64,000 nucleotides of DNA. It comes from Pyrenophora tritici-repentis (lineage: Eukaryota > Ascomycota > Dothideomycetes > Pleosporales > Pleosporaceae). The notes beneath the pieces were generated by a model. That model saw only the letters and a program-made list of their open reading frames with translations, was not told where the DNA came from and did no database searches. Of this stretch, positions 9,973 through 22,831 are shown piece by piece; positions within the stretch are counted from its first letter, which is position 1; every line of letters begins with the position of its first letter. The DNA lies in assembly GCF_003171515.1 (NCBI RefSeq), contig NC_089399.1, positions 62,001 through 126,000 on the forward strand. Reading direction: 5' to 3'. A program made the translations under genes and the position numbers.

Positions 9973-10394
9973 GTAGGGGGTGTAGGTGAGGATGGATGGG
10001 TGATGTTTTAGATACCATGTTTTTTGTAAGGATAAAAGACTCTGAATCTGAATCTGGATCTAAACATCTCTCTATCTAGTATGTCCAGTCCATGCCACTC
10101 AGCGTCCGTCGCTCTAGCCGACATGTTTACCACACATGTCTACCGTGTATATTCAACCCAACCCGCACGCCACAAATGCGTCTACAGCATTACCAGAAAA
10201 TACACTTGGATTGTAAAACATAGAAAATCTTGAAAAAAAAACCGAAAAAGAAGAAGTGAAATCAATGCTTACACAGCAGATTTACGCAACAACAACAACA
10301 ATCTTCAACGTCTCTAACAAAGGAAACCCCACCACACTAATAAAGATAAAAAGACCTGTAATATATACACAAGAACGCAAAGTCCAAACCTCCC
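9973..10394. other. Convergent 3' intergenic region
   Basis: This separates the 3' ends of the 9130 gene and the lipase gene. It is A-rich on the plus strand, with no gene or clear element. Confidence 0.6.
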
Positions 10395-12958
10395 CTACAG
10401 AAAACTCTTCTTCCTCAACAACATCCCCCTCGTCCCAGAATGATCACCCACACCCAAACCCAAACCCACACCACTCCCCCTCCTCGACCCCGGTCTACTA
10501 GACCCCGGTGACGGATTCGTGTATCGTAGCGGTTCAACATCCAAGACCGGCGGTCCCACACTAACATCCGGTGTAGCAGGACCAGGCGGGTGAAAAAGCC
10601 GTTTATAGCGTAACTCTGGGGAACTGGGTGCGTTGGGGATGCTTGACTGGCTAGTCGCTGATGTCATGGCTAGGTTGAGTATAGTGCTTGTGCGGCGGTT
10701 GACTGGTGTGGTGGTGGTTGTACACGGTGGTGTGTCTGCTTGTGATGATGTAGTAGCGCGCATGAGCGTTGGAGGTGTCGAAGGCCATAAGGTGGGGACT
10801 TGGTATGTGGGCGATGTTAGTGGTGAGGGCGAGGATGACGCTCGGTTCGTTGTTGTTGTATCGGAGTCTGGGTCTGCGAAGTAGTCTTGGTCAGAGGTAG
10901 AGTTTGTGGAGGATGCGGGGTCGAGGTGGATCGTAGAGGTGTTTGGGTAGGCGGAGCGACGTTTTGAGCGGTTGGCGACGTGGATTTGGGTGGGTGTGAA
11001 GAGGGATTGGGAGAATGATTTGAAACCTGGTCGGGAGAGGCGGGGGCTGGTTGGTGCGGATTTGTGGAAGACTGGGCTGGGGGGTTCTGTTCGCAGTGTG
11101 AAACGAGCCATCTTGTAGGACGGTGTTGTCTTTCTATGAGAGAGGACGTCTCCTTGAGAAGTTGTTCGTTTGATGGTGAGTTCCTGTTGTGAGGGCGAGA
11201 ATACGAGTTGTCCTTTTAACTTTTGTATTGTGTCGTCCAATGCGAGCTCGATGGCGACATGATTTTGTATACGCGAAAGTTTTGGCCAAGTAGCTCGTTG
11301 GCCAGTGAGCATACAACCCTTCATGTACTCTGGTGTTGGGTTACTCAGAACTTTTGGAAAGTCGGCATAGTTAATCTTGGGGAAAATGTTGATGTCACCC
11401 GAGTATCGCTGGCTGAGGATAGACCTCCCCTTCGTCACCAGAGTGGGAAATATACCGGTATCCGCGATTTGTTGAAGACGATGCATCACCTCACCCTTGC
11501 ACAGACTGGCCGAAAGGCTCACCCAGCTGGAACCCGCAGCTACACGCTGTTCTGCCTCTGCAGTCATAATCTCCTCCTCTTTTGCCAGAAAAGGAATGAC
11601 ATGCGGATTGACCTGCGAGACAATAAAGTGGTTCACGTTGAACATTTCAGCCAAACGCGTCATGGGCAAATCATTATCCACAGAGCCATCGATCCAGGTA
11701 GCGTTTGGATTAGGATTCCAAGGAACTTCCGCGCCAGTCTTCGGATCCTTGGCCAAAAGAGAAGCCTTCTTGTAAACGAGCGGAACGGAACAGGATGTGC
11801 AGACTGCTGACCAGATCATAACATTGGGCGCGGTGATGTAGTTTAGGAGTCTAGGAAGTTCATATAGCGAGGAAGACGACACGGGAATGTTCAAGATGCG
11901 ACGAGTCCGATTGTAGGCTTCCTGAAAGGTCATGTCTCCAAGCAAGTCTCGCATGACTCGGGTGAGGTGGGAAATGTCAAACAGCACGCCAGACTTCATT
12001 AGGCGCATCGCTTTGTCCAAGACGCCGTCTGGGTGATTGGGGTCTCCGAATACATTCAGGTCACCGTAGCAGAACTGGTGCATCACCTCGGGTATCTCTG
12101 CGTCGGTCCGGGTGCATAGTACGGCTGACACGATGCTTCCAGCAGAAGCCCCGGATATGATGCGGGGGAGAAGACGGGCGTCCCACAGGCCTGAAATGAC
12201 ACCAATATGGTTCATGCCGAAAGTTCCACCTCCCGACAGTAACAAGGCACTTCGCCCAAACGATTGGCGTGTTTGGAGGAGTTGGTCAACTAGACGTCGT
12301 GGCTCGACTGGACACTCATCTCCTTGTTTCTCCGATATGTCAAGCAGGGCTGCCAGGGTTTGCTGTGCTGACTCAATATACCGCTCGATCAATCGCTTGG
12401 TGCCAATGTGCGAGTGCTTGTACAGGCTCAATTGGCCCATGTCACCCAATCCGCGTGTAAGGGTGGTGCGTATCAGGAACAGCATTTTCTTTACATCGCA
12501 GCTCATGCGAGCATCGTCGAGTTCCTTCAGTCGGGCAGCAACCAGCTCCGCATTGTATTCGGTCGAATCATCCAATTCTTTCCAGGCCTCATTGCCCTCA
12601 AGTATGTCCAGCTCAGTCGCGGCGGCCTTCCATTCGTCATATGTCTCGGCCTGGATGACGACGTCGTTAGCATGTGACAACAGCACCACCAATCTGAGGC
12701 ACCCACGTCTTTCATGTGCAGGTACAGGACCTGTCTGCGACTCGCCTCGACTGCACCCCCATCTTTATCAGGCACATGTTTGGAGTCGGTGGTGATGCCA
12801 CCTAAAGTGCCGACCGGGTCCCTGACTAGCTGTGCGAGGGGACTGAGGAATCCGCCATGGCTCTGGCTCTTCCTCACCGTCTTGCACCCATTGCGGCCTC
12901 GTCCTACGTGCAGTCGCGAACTTGCGCCCGAAAAAAAGGTATCCGACAACAGTGACAT
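10395..12958 (-). CDS. Patatin-like triacylglycerol lipase (Tgl3/4/5 type)
   Basis: Exon 1 is 12707-12958 and exon 2 is 10395-12650, with a 56-bp intron (donor GTGGGT). The joined frame reads LYLHMKD-AETYDEW and gives 835 residues. A DUF3336-type region comes first (about 80-215), then the patatin fold: glycine-rich oxyanion loop SGGGTFG (about 225), nucleophile motif GASAGS (about 255) and the dyad Asp in DGSVDNDLPM. This architecture is known from lipid-droplet triacylglycerol lipases and acyltransferases. The C-terminal 250 residues are Ser/Thr/Pro-rich, disordered, and contain several possible phosphosites. The start Met (MSLLSDTFF) is the first in the exon-1 frame; a start further upstream cannot be excluded. 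Confidence 0.88.
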
Positions 12959-14066
12959 GGAGCACCGGTGCAGGCCATGCGCGGGTCAATACGAAGCCCG
13001 AATTGGCCGAAAGGAGCGTCGACGGGTCGACGAGAAGGTTTCAACGTGTTGGCGTGGGTTAGAGGTGGTCGGCAGCTACGGATATTATATCACAGGGACA
13101 AGAGAGCGACGACTATAGCTTAGTAGTAGTGCAAGGCGCCGTGTGGATAGGTAGTGGCAGATGCGTCAACTGCGGGTGGTCATGCGCCAATGGTCGCGCA
13201 AGTCGCGGGAGAAGGTGCGCCGCAGATATCTTTTGGGGATTCTGGTGCCTAGTTGCCGGGCGGAGGACGCGTGCGCATCAAGGCAGGAAGACATCGGGCT
13301 TTGAAGTACCACAGGCTAATTTGCCTCAGGACGTGGGCGGTCGAGTGTGTGATGTGCTACTTCGTCATCGTTCAAGGATACATGGGTTTGCGCGGCTAGA
13401 CAAAGAACGGGTTTCGCGTCGGTAGCACCTCCACCCAAGCCGATGCTGACACGACACTTTTGCTGGGACCTTGCAGAAGTTGGCAACCTACTGCATAGCC
13501 ATTATGTCGCAGTGTCTACCCGCCCTCCGTCATCATGTTCCGATAACGGCCTGCTCTTTGGTTTAGCAAGACTGCCCTTTGCGTTTCAGACGACGCCATC
13601 CTAGCATCCCACACTACAGGCGGCGTAGATCTGGAGAAGCTTTCTGCGAGTACAGACGTGGGGCCCCTACCGGGTTTGACCGCCATCTCCGATGCTCCAG
13701 TCACGAGGCTCCGTTGCATGAGACAACAGCGTGCGCCCCAAAAACAAAAATACGGGTGATGGACGTGGTCAGCCGCACCTAGGGAGGCCAGTTTGCACCT
13801 GGTGCGTCTTCACATGTCAGACTTGATGATCCTATTCGCCTGAAACGGAAAGGGGAGGGCGGATGCCAGTATCGAAATCCCAACTTTGACCGTATTGCTA
13901 CTCATGCTAAAACGACTGCTGACCGGCTACAAGGTGGTGCACTTTGTCAGGATTCGCCGCACCTTACAGTATCAGCTACCCTGCAACCAAGACGCCGTCT
14001 ATAACATTACCACAACCAGCTTACTCCAACCTCGTTGGGAAGCCAATCAAGTCAGTTCCGCGGCCC
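12959..14066. other. Intergenic, no gene seen
   Basis: Several short ORFs occur on both strands, but none has domain-like composition, and they overlap each other antisense. Nothing else was found. Confidence 0.5.
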
Positions 14067-15378
14067 CTACTTCAACAAGCGTCTCATAGTTGGCTCTTCG
14101 CCTGCCCTACGCACGACTTGATACCAGCCCTTCAGCTTCCCGTAATGTTCAAATGCAAGATACACTTTGTCGACGTTGCGCAAGCATGTCAGTATGTTGG
14201 TCGCCGGTAGTCCATCGGGTAGCAAAATCTGAGTAAAGGCCTCCAAGTGTCGACGTGACAGCCGCTTTTCCATGAGTAAGAAATTAATCATGGTGCTGTG
14301 CGAGTCGAAGCATATCAGGTTGAGCTTGTAGGGTAGCGTCGCTGCTTCCTCGTACATTTGGCGGCAAACGTGGTTGAGTAAAGTAAAGCTTTTGGCAGTC
14401 TTGACGAATGGCATAGCTCTATAAGGGTTGGTTGGCTGGCCTGAGAACTGGTCATAGACAGTGCAGCGGTACTTGAACACTGGTACGGACTGCTTTGCAA
14501 AAGTGGGCCGGGTAGGGTCCACCCGTGTGTGATACGTCTCAAATCCGATATTGATGGTTTTGCCACCTAGCGCATACTTGTAGATGAGACTGCGAACATT
14601 TTCCGGTAACTGCAAAAACGGGGAGCTGGTTTGGTTTGCAGACCACCTGGTTCAGTCAGTCTTTGGTCGCAGTATCTACTTTCGACGGCACTTACAATTG
14701 AGATTCCCGTGACTTGGTCGACAATCGATCTCCCGTGATGGTCCTGCGTGGCGCAAGGGTCTGCTCGGCTTTGTACGTCTTTGGTTGATACGGCTCTTTT
14801 GGTTGCTCATTAGTAATGACGCGTCCAAAGAGCTGCGACGTCGGCGTTGGCGGCGTGGGAGGCGTTGGTGAGTTGATCAACTTGAACTCCCGTTTGTGAG
14901 TAAATCCGTTGAGCCGTGAGAAGGTCTCCTCCTTGGGCACGTGTTGTTCTGCTGGAGGGGTGGGTAACTGGCTGTTCCTCTTATGGCCGTTCTTCATAAT
15001 CTCAACAAAGTCATCTCGGTTGCGTCGCATAGTGTCTTCATCCGGTTTTGCAGCCTGGTATCTTCCTCCTTTGATGACCTTGTCGAGAACGGACGCTTTG
15101 CTTTCACTTCGCCTAGTGTCCATGTCCATGTCGCTGTCGGCGTCGGGTATGGAAACAGGACCAGCGAACGCACACTTCTTCAGCAAAGAGTGTCTCTTGC
15201 CTTGTCGACTTGATGGCGCCGTTGACAAACGCGGCTCATCTCTGATTCCACCGTCTGACTTGGTCCTCTTGCCACTCATGTCGGTCTCGTCATCCTGCTG
15301 GAACTCTGCGGAAAACCGTCGCTTTGCAGGCTTGCGTGAATAGGTGACTTTTTTTACCATTTTCTGGCAAAAGTCCAC
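14067..15378 (-). CDS. 2EXR/F-box-like domain protein
   Basis: Exon 1 is 14696-15378 and exon 2 is 14067-14625, joined across a 70-bp intron with donor GTAAGT. The junction reads SRESQ-F-SPFLQLPENV and yields 413 residues. The N-terminal half is basic, Ser/Pro-rich and disordered with nuclear-localisation-like stretches (RKPAKRR, SGKRTK). The C-terminal part begins with LPENVRSLIYKYAL, the signature of the fungal 2EXR/F-box-like family, followed by LLNHVCRQMYEEAA. Such proteins are abundant in filamentous ascomycetes, mostly without known function. The downstream Met at residue 7 (MVKKVTYSRKP) is an equally good start. Confidence 0.72.
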
Positions 15379-16760
15379 AACTTTCGCAATGAGTGCGAGA
15401 ATGGCGGATAGTGCGGTTGCGAGTGTCAGGTTGAGAGTAGCAGTGGAGGAAACTGTGGACCTGCTCTTTCAAGGTTCTGCGGCAGGTGCAGATGAAATCG
15501 ATGGCGGCGCTGATTGGTCAAACGCGACGAAAGAGTGAGGGCGAAACGGATAGATGGGTGTGGACGACGACTCGTGCGCGTTCACCTTCACCAATATGTG
15601 TGCACTTTGTCCGCGGAGCCCAGCGGCCTAACTAAGCAAAACACAAAGACTGGGTGTGTTGGCACGCGACATGAACTTGACGGACCTCTTCAACGGGTAA
15701 AAAGCATGTAATCGAAGTGGTAGAGTTCAGTAAGGCCGTGTGCGCGATGAGTTCCGAGCAGTTTGAACCTCTGATGATTGTCGCGGTCTCACGTGTCCGG
15801 TAGTAGTCAGCACAGACACAGAATGCGGAGAAGGCCGGGTTAGTGCGCTATCGTCATAACTAGTATCATTCGCTGGTACCGATACATAACCTCGGAAAAA
15901 CAACAAGGCCGAGTCTTGTCCTTACGCCACCGTTACCTTCTGTCTAAGTATACATCACTTTAGCTTTATCGACAAAAGTGTCGTTCTCAATCCAAGTGTT
16001 TGGTGGAAGATGTGGCCTGTTACTAACCAGTTGTTTGAAAAGTGTGTATCTCAAACATTTGCGACGCATCGCAACTCATGTCGACTAGTTTTGAGGCAGG
16101 GAAAGTATTATTCATTCTACATTTGGCTCGCGTCTTGTGATTTAACATGGCAAGAGAATCAGGATAGACGTCTACTGGCTTTCAACTTATGCCGCCCCTA
16201 GTGTGGTAAGTAACGCGAGGTGATGGGCGGGAAAGCTGTATCTCGTACAAGTCAAAATTGCAATCTGCTTTATCTATGGCGAGTGTAATGGCGCCGTTTG
16301 TCTCTACTCTACTACAGTTGCTAGTGCGAGGCTGTTGGCAATTTCAAGGTGAGGCTGTTGCAAAACAACTACGTCAGTCGATATTTCTGCCTCTCATTTC
16401 TCTACCTTCCCCTCAGCCTCATCGTCCACACTCTCGTCTTGTCGCTTTGCGCAACCATGCATGCCTTATCATAGTCCTTACGCTTTCATTGCCGAGCAGT
16501 CACTTCTACTTTTAGCCTCGTACAGCCTCACATTTGGATTGCCGTGGATTCGTGGTCACCTAGCAACCGCGACGTCCGAGTTTGGAAGCCGCGGTCACCT
16601 CCACCTGCGCAACTGAACCCCACCGACAGCTGTTTATCGTCTCCAGCCTCGCTACCTCGCTGCCTCGCTGCCTCTGTCTTTCTTTCTTATGCACGAATCT
16701 GCGAATACTTACTACGTATCTTCTATCTAACATCACAGATACAGCAACAAGCGGGGCAAC
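15379..16760. other. Divergent intergenic region, no gene seen
   Basis: About 1.4 kb between two divergent genes. The right part (16400-16760) is pyrimidine-rich, as expected for a fungal promoter and 5' leader. No convincing ORF or repeat. Confidence 0.5.
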
Positions 16761-18266
16761 ATGCCGTTCATCACCCCAAAGAAGAAAGGTACGCTCTCAC
16801 CTAGGTGTCATAAGATACTTGACAGTGTGAGGACCCAATAGACGTGTCTAGTGACTACAGTTGCCTTTTTACACTGGTAGTCAAGTATTTTATGACACCC
16901 GGGTGCTCTTTCCCTCCTCAATATAGCCGTGGCAGCGCTAGGCGGCGGCACGTTCACGGAACTCCATTGCTTGGAAACTGCAACGTGCTGACTTCTATCT
17001 AGTGCTGGAAGTGCCAGAGTCTTGGGACGCCTTTCCGCCTCCCCCGCCCGAAGCCGATGATTGTAAGTGAAACTCTGCGCACGTGAACTGTATTTCAGCA
17101 TCTAATCGACTCTTCTCAATTTAGGGCAGCCACCTGAAGACGCCATACCCAAGCCCGGAGGAGTCCGTGATGCTCGGTTCAGCCAGGATACGGCACCAGA
17201 CGGTCGCAGCAAAGCGTACTTGAGAGAAGCAAAGATGTACAGTATGCTCGCGGACAAAGCTCTGTCTTCGGCCTCGGTGGGAAGCACTTCTCCTGCACCT
17301 GGACTGGGAAAGTGGCCGGCTCCGATCTCTCGTGCACCCGGACCTGTCATCTCCAGTAACGGCGAGTACGGTAAGTTCTTGAGCTCGAAGGGCGCATCTG
17401 TGCCAACCTTGGGCTCACCCAACAGCACATCCAAGAAGCATCAGACTGTCAGCGGCACACCCAACAAGCACCAAACTGCCAACAACACGCCCAATAAGCA
17501 CCATACTGTCAACGGCACACCCAACAAGCACCAGGCGGTCAAGTCGGGCGGCGTTGCTCTCCCAGACACAGCAGATACTACGACTAAAGATGTGTCAAAG
17601 GAGCAGCGCAGTCAGTCACCGCTTGTTGTGAGTATTCCTGCTATGCCTCTTCCTCACTCGGAGACGTCGATGCCACCCTGGGCTGCACGTTTGGAGAAAG
17701 CTATAGCGGAGGATACTCGAAAGGCCTCTGCTGAGCCAGTTGTGGCTATCGCTGCCCAAGTCCAATCCGACATCGTCCAGAGCTCTGCTCCCCATCGTCA
17801 ACCTGTACAGTCTGGCCAGGTGCAAGTCCGTCCCTTCGACCCAGCAGCGAAGAAGTCCAACATTCCTCCTTCCGTGCCACCCAACGGCGACCAGCCTAGG
17901 ACACTCACCAAACCTGCGACGGATAGGCTGAATGAGGGCGGTATTTCTGTTGATAGCCACGCCGCTAGTCCGGTCTCAGCCAAAATCCAACCCGGCACTC
18001 AGCAAGTCGTCGGTGTAAACGAGGCAATGCGCACACAGAATTTCAAAAACCCCGTTTACGAGACCGCCGCCGGCAACCGGAATTACGTTGATCATGAGCA
18101 CAAAGTTAAAGTCATCCTTATCCGTGCAATGGAGCACGAGTTGGATCTCTATAGCGTGGCAACCGAACGCGAGTTGATGCGTATGAGTCGTACCGACCTT
18201 GACAGGTACTACGAGAAAGTCTTCTCCGCACACCAGGGCTGGTGGGAGGCCAAAACGGGAGCTTAG
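16761..18266 (+). CDS. Conserved-looking unknown protein with 10-residue tandem repeats
   Basis: Three exons are supported by splice sites and frame: 16761-16788, 17003-17062 and 17125-18266, giving 409 residues. The joined N-terminus reads MPFITPKKK-VLEVPESWDAF, then a Pro-rich stretch, then DDWQPPEDAIPKPGG. Residues about 130-170 hold nearly four copies of a 10-residue unit of the type NKHQTVNGTP. The C-terminal 90 residues (VYETAAGNRNYVDHEH onward) look helical and compact. The rest is low complexity. No known domain is recognised. Intron 1 is long (214 bp) because it carries a 108-bp inverted-repeat element. Confidence 0.7.
16798..16905. mobile_element. MITE-like 108-bp element inside intron 1
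   Basis: The left end CACCTAGGTGTCATAAGATA and the reverse complement of the right end (CACCCGGGTGTCATAAAATA) match with three differences over about 26 bases, continuing into ACTTGAC. CTCT flanks both sides (16794-16797 and 16906-16909) as a candidate target duplication. There is no ORF. The element lies wholly inside the first intron of the gene at 16761. Confidence 0.6.
17433..17550 (+). repeat. 30-bp coding minisatellite, about 3.7 copies
   Basis: In-frame tandem units of 30 bases encode KKHQTVSGTPN-type decapeptides. Copies differ at several positions (QTVSG, QTANN, HTVNG, QAVKS), so the array is not freshly expanded. Confidence 0.85.
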
Positions 18267-20432
18267 CCCATGGGATACAGTAAGTACACTTCGAAAATGA
18301 TCCATCAGAGCATCAGGGTTGGTCTTGGAACGAAGCTGACACGACATTCAGGCTTTCTGCTGGCATCTCACCATCTCTGTCGGATGGGCCACTTCTTCAG
18401 CCACAATAGGGAGAGATCTCTACAGGCTTTATCGAACATTTCCTTTGTCTTTCACTCTCAAACATGGTCTCAGAGTACACAACCTCTTTGGGCGTTTCGG
18501 ACTACATTCCGACTCTGGTCCAACCTTTTCCTTTTCATGAACTATCCATTGGCGTCGTCTTTGGCTGCCAAGTCCTGATGTGGGACTCTGATACTGATTT
18601 GAGGCATACGACTCCGAAGGGCATGACTGCAACGGATTGTCATGGGGTGTGGAGATGAAGAGACATTCATCGGAAAGTCTTGTATTGTCTCTCGAAGGAC
18701 CTTTATGCAGGTGCAGCACAAGAACACATTTTCTTTCTTGTGATCAACTTTAACTATGAGTGATGTCAAAGATTCCATTCATTCCCTTCTGGTGTATTAC
18801 TTTGCGTTTATCTGGTGCTTTGAAGTAGACGCCTCCTTCCCCTGCTCCCAATGGCAGCACAACGCCGTCGATAAGAATAATCGCTACTACTACTACTACT
18901 ACTAACACCATCGGGTATAAAACCAACCGTGATAAACACAACGACAATCCTGATGAAAAGCACAACATCACGCCTTTCTTCCTAAGCAGCCCCCCCCCCT
19001 GCATCTGATACAGCGCTCAACTATCCGATCACGCTGTTATATAGTTAGTTTTGTAATCCCACCATCACACTTCCAACACACAAAAAAGTGTCAGACCCCT
19101 CTTCCGCACGATGAACAACCATATTTCACAAACACAAGCATAATCTACACATGCTTCACGCATGCTGAGAGTGGTTGTGTTGTCCACTGCATTCAGCGCG
19201 TGAGTGAATATAGAGCGCTGTTTCTTGTGCTGCCTGGATACACTGAACGCCCGCATCATAAGACTAAATTGCGAAGTTGGCACGGGAATGGGTGTTGAAG
19301 TAGGGAATGCTACGGAGATTACACCATGGAGGTTATAGTGAGTTTTTGTCGGTTGTGAGAATTGGAAGGGGGGCATGAGATTATCTACATGCTCAATTCC
19401 CGTCATACTCACAGTACGCAGCATTAACGATGCAACACCCTTACCCAGCCCCGTAACCACCAGGACGTATCCTTTCTATCTTCCTGCCGTCCTGTCCCGA
19501 GCCGAGCATGCACATCCACATAATCATGCACCAGCCTCTTAACTTCAAACCCCCTCTCCTTTCCCATCACAACACAGCACCCATACATAAACAAGAACGC
19601 GTACACAAACGCACCTACTACCTTCTTCCCCCACCTAGCTTCCATCTCTTCCTCTTTCCGTCCGGGGAAGAGCGGGGGTAGCGTAACTAGCGGGAGCGGG
19701 GGATAAGATAGAATTAGCAGTTATTTGGTACACTAAGTGTAGAAAAATCTGGAGGCGGGGGAGGGGGGAGCGATATTCGGCGCATCATTGATATTTTGGC
19801 CAATATTGGAAATGTCGAGTTCAGCCAATACGGGGAAGTGGGGTCCCCGCGTTTGCGGTGGGTGGGTTGCGGGTGGATAGATGGATGGTAGGGTGGGGGA
19901 AGTGGATAGGGGTTTGGGGGGAGGATGAGAGGGGAGGGAGTGAGTGAGATGTTTCTACTTTATGCCTCCTTCTTCCAGCGCTGCTATTAATCGAACATAG
20001 ACAATCAATCAATCCGTCGACGAAGTCAAATAAATCCCCACACCAAAAGAAGAAGAAGAAATGATGTGTGCGGAGAACTCCCCCCTTCCCCATCAAGAAC
20101 CATGGTTCCAACAACGCGCTTCCGTAAACTGGGGCCCACACGACGACGCACCCCGCGCGTAACAGCCCACGAAAAAAAACCCGGGCAAGGAACAGCAAAA
20201 AACTCTGGTTTGGTAAAATCTACAGAGAGAGAGGGGGGGAAGAATAAAATCTACCGCTCATGCCCCGCACTTTGCACTTTCTGTCACTTACTCACTCACT
20301 TCCATCTCCTTTTCCTTCTTGATAGGAAAACGTAATTATCCACCCAGCACACACACTTTCCATATATGTGCTGTACCCTCTTCTCACCCTCTCTTCTTTG
20401 ATTTGATCAGATACCACACACAAACACCCATC
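18267..20432. other. Large intergenic region with simple repeats
   Basis: About 2.2 kb without a clear gene. It holds a CTA trinucleotide run near 18884-18903 and a ten-C run near 18991. One minus-strand ORF (19424-19645) has a hydrophobic segment and is listed separately with low confidence. The right part (20200-20432) is the promoter and leader of the MFS gene. Confidence 0.5.
19424..19645 (-). CDS. Doubtful small membrane protein
   Basis: A 73-residue ORF begins MEARWGKKVVGAFVYAF, with one possible transmembrane helix (residues 8-28) followed by a charged tail. Nothing resembles a known family, and no splice extension could be verified. It is listed only because its composition is more protein-like than its neighbours. 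Confidence 0.2.
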   Translation of the reverse strand: MEARWGKKVVGAFVYAFLFMYGCCVVMGKERGFEVKRLVHDYVDVHARLGTGRQEDRKDTSWWLRGWVRVLHR

Positions 20433-22148
20433 ATGGCAACCCTACCCCGACCATCCAGCACCTACAGCACCAACACCAACGCCTCCCCCACGCGCCGCAA
20501 GCAAGCCGAAGAAGAAGCCATAGAAATGGTACCTACACGCAGCCCCCCACCACCCGTCGCAACCATGCTCACCGAAACCAACGCGGTAGAGAGTACCGCG
20601 TACATGTTCTCTTCGCGGAGAAAATGGTGGATTCTGACGGTTGTGGGATTATGCCAGACGAGCATGAGTACGCCCCCGCTTCCCCCCCCCCCCTACCACC
20701 ATATTCATTGCACTGCGCTGACAAAGCCAAACAGACTACAACGCAGCGGTGTATTCAAGTGCGATTAGGCCGCTTAACGAACACTATAATCTCGGTGACA
20801 ATCACTTCACCAACGCGAGAGCTGGTATGGCGTGGTTCCTCATCTTGTATGGGTTTGGCTGCGAACTGTGGGCGCCGTGGTCCGAGGAGTTTGGACGGTT
20901 TCCCATTATGCAGCTTTCGCTGTTTACGGTGAATATGTGGCAGGTGTTTGCTGGGGCGAGTGGTGCATGGCATCATGTGTTGATTGCGCGGTTGCTGGGG
21001 GGGCTGTGTTCGGCGGGCGGGTCGGTGACGTTGGGCATGGTGGCGGATATGTTTGATCCGGAGGATCAGCAGTTGCCGATTCTGTGGGTGAGCTTGTGGA
21101 GTTGTTTGGGGTCTGGTATGTTTTGGATGCGAGTTGCACATGATAAAGCTAATCAGACGAAGTTATCGGCGGCATCTGCGGCGGGCCTATTGAGCAGTAC
21201 CTCGATTGGCGGTGGAACTTTTGGATCCAGCTTATACTGGGTGTTACTGTGCAGGCTGTGCACTACTGGACTGTTCCCGAAACTAGGTCAACGATCATGC
21301 TGAATCGGACGGCGGCGAAGAAACGCAAGTCGGACCCGTATAGCAACAAAGTCGTTGGACCCACGGAGCACGAGAAGATTGGCATTAAGAAGGTGCTCGA
21401 GATCATGGGCCGTCCGTACAAGATGCTGGTGTGCGAGCCGATTGTTGGTTTCCTCTCGTTGCTGAGCGGCTTCAGCGACGCCCTCATCTTCAGCTTCCTG
21501 GAGTCTTACGGCTACGTGTTTGGGCCCGACGGCTGGGGCTTCACACCTACCCAGGCTGGACTTTCCCTCTTCGCGCTCTTCATCGGGTACTGGTTGGCGG
21601 GTGTGATATACTACCCTGTCATCAGACGTCACAACCAGCAACGTAAGTTCGGCTTGGTGCTGGGTCCAGAGAGTCGTCTGTCGGCTTTGCGGTGGATCGT
21701 GCTACTCCTTCCTATCGGATTGTTCGGCTCGGCTTTTGTAGTTGGGGGTCCGCCTCTCCCGTGGATTTTACCTCTCCTGTTCGCCGCCTTGATCGGTTGC
21801 GCGAATCTCGCTATTTACTATGCTACTATCGACTATATGGTTGCTGCTTACGGAGGCACATATTCGGCTTCGGCCACGGGTGGAAACGGCTTCGCTCGAG
21901 ATGTCCTGGCTGGAATCTGCTCCTTTTACACTGGTCCCATGTACAAGAAGCTTGGTGTCAGGAATTCGACTTGGGTGCTCTTTGTCATCTCGGTCTTGGT
22001 TTGCCTGCCGGTGTTCTTCATTTACAGATGGGGTCCTCAGATTAGAGCTCGCAGCAAGTACGCTGAGCGTATCCAGAGGGAGCGAGAGGAGAATGCTGCT
22101 ATCAAGCAGGCCATGAGTGAGCGGATTCACGCTCTACAGAGTGCGTGA
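20433..22148 (+). CDS. Major facilitator superfamily transporter
   Basis: Exons 20433-20667, 20735-21115 and 21163-22148 join in frame to 533 residues. Junctions read QTSM-NYNAAVYSSAIRPL and CLGS-VIGGICGGPIEQYLDWRW, which fit the drug:H+ antiporter-like MFS pattern; the second contains the loop-2/TM5 signature GGPIEQYLDWRWNFWIQ. About twelve hydrophobic segments are visible, with a central cytoplasmic loop around NRTAAKKRKSDPYSNK. The N-terminus is disordered and the C-terminus is charged and helical (RIQREREENAAIKQAM). It is a plasma-membrane transporter; the substrate cannot be told from sequence. It sits apart from the candidate catabolic region, about 4 kb to the left. Confidence 0.88.
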
Positions 22149-22831
22149 GAGAACGCGTCAAGGGAGGTTTGTCGGTACGTGTGGGACGTAGCGTAGTTCA
22201 GGAGGCGGGTTCCTCACGGCATAGCTGTGCATGCCGTTGTTGTTTGATTATTCTTGTGGGGAGCATCTTGTTACAGATATGATACTATAAATGAAAATTT
22301 CGCTCTGACTGATAGTGGCTGCTGCCTTGGACTTGAACAGGCAGGAGCGGTAGACTTGAACAGGCAGAAGCGGTGATGACTGTGATGACGCCCAGCCCAA
22401 CATGGATCATGAAGACGGTGTAGACAAAATGCAAAGAAAAAGCAAGCATTGGGGGAAGTTCCCGTGTGGTCAAGGTACTGTGTGAACCCTGCTACTAGTG
22501 TAGGGCGACAGGGACCGGTTGGTCTTGCCATTGGAGGAAGCTACACGTGACGTACAACACATCGGCGCGGGAGAGGTAGCTCGAAAAATCCCCATCCACT
22601 CATTACCCAAAAGGCCGTTCATAGCCTTGCGGTTGGCCTGCAAACGGCTAGCAGTGGTGAGCTGGCCAAAAGCAGTCGCAGCAGCAGCTTGGGCATGGCT
22701 ATCTCATTGGGTTAGATGATGCAGCACAGACACAGTTCGCGCGCGTCCAAGAACGATTGGAGAGCTCCCGGGATTTTATATCTTCCACTCGACCCCTCCC
22801 CGCCTTCCACATCCTTTTCTGTACACTGAAG
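22149..22831. other. Intergenic with a 23-bp tandem duplication
   Basis: No gene. Two adjacent copies of a 23-base unit starting GACTTGAACAGGCAG lie at 22330-22352 and 22353-22375, differing by two bases. Confidence 0.6.

Noticed and set aside
13129..13425. 98-residue ORF in the 13-kb intergenic region
   Set aside because: Arg/Cys-rich composition without motifs, overlapped by other frames; no evidence for coding.
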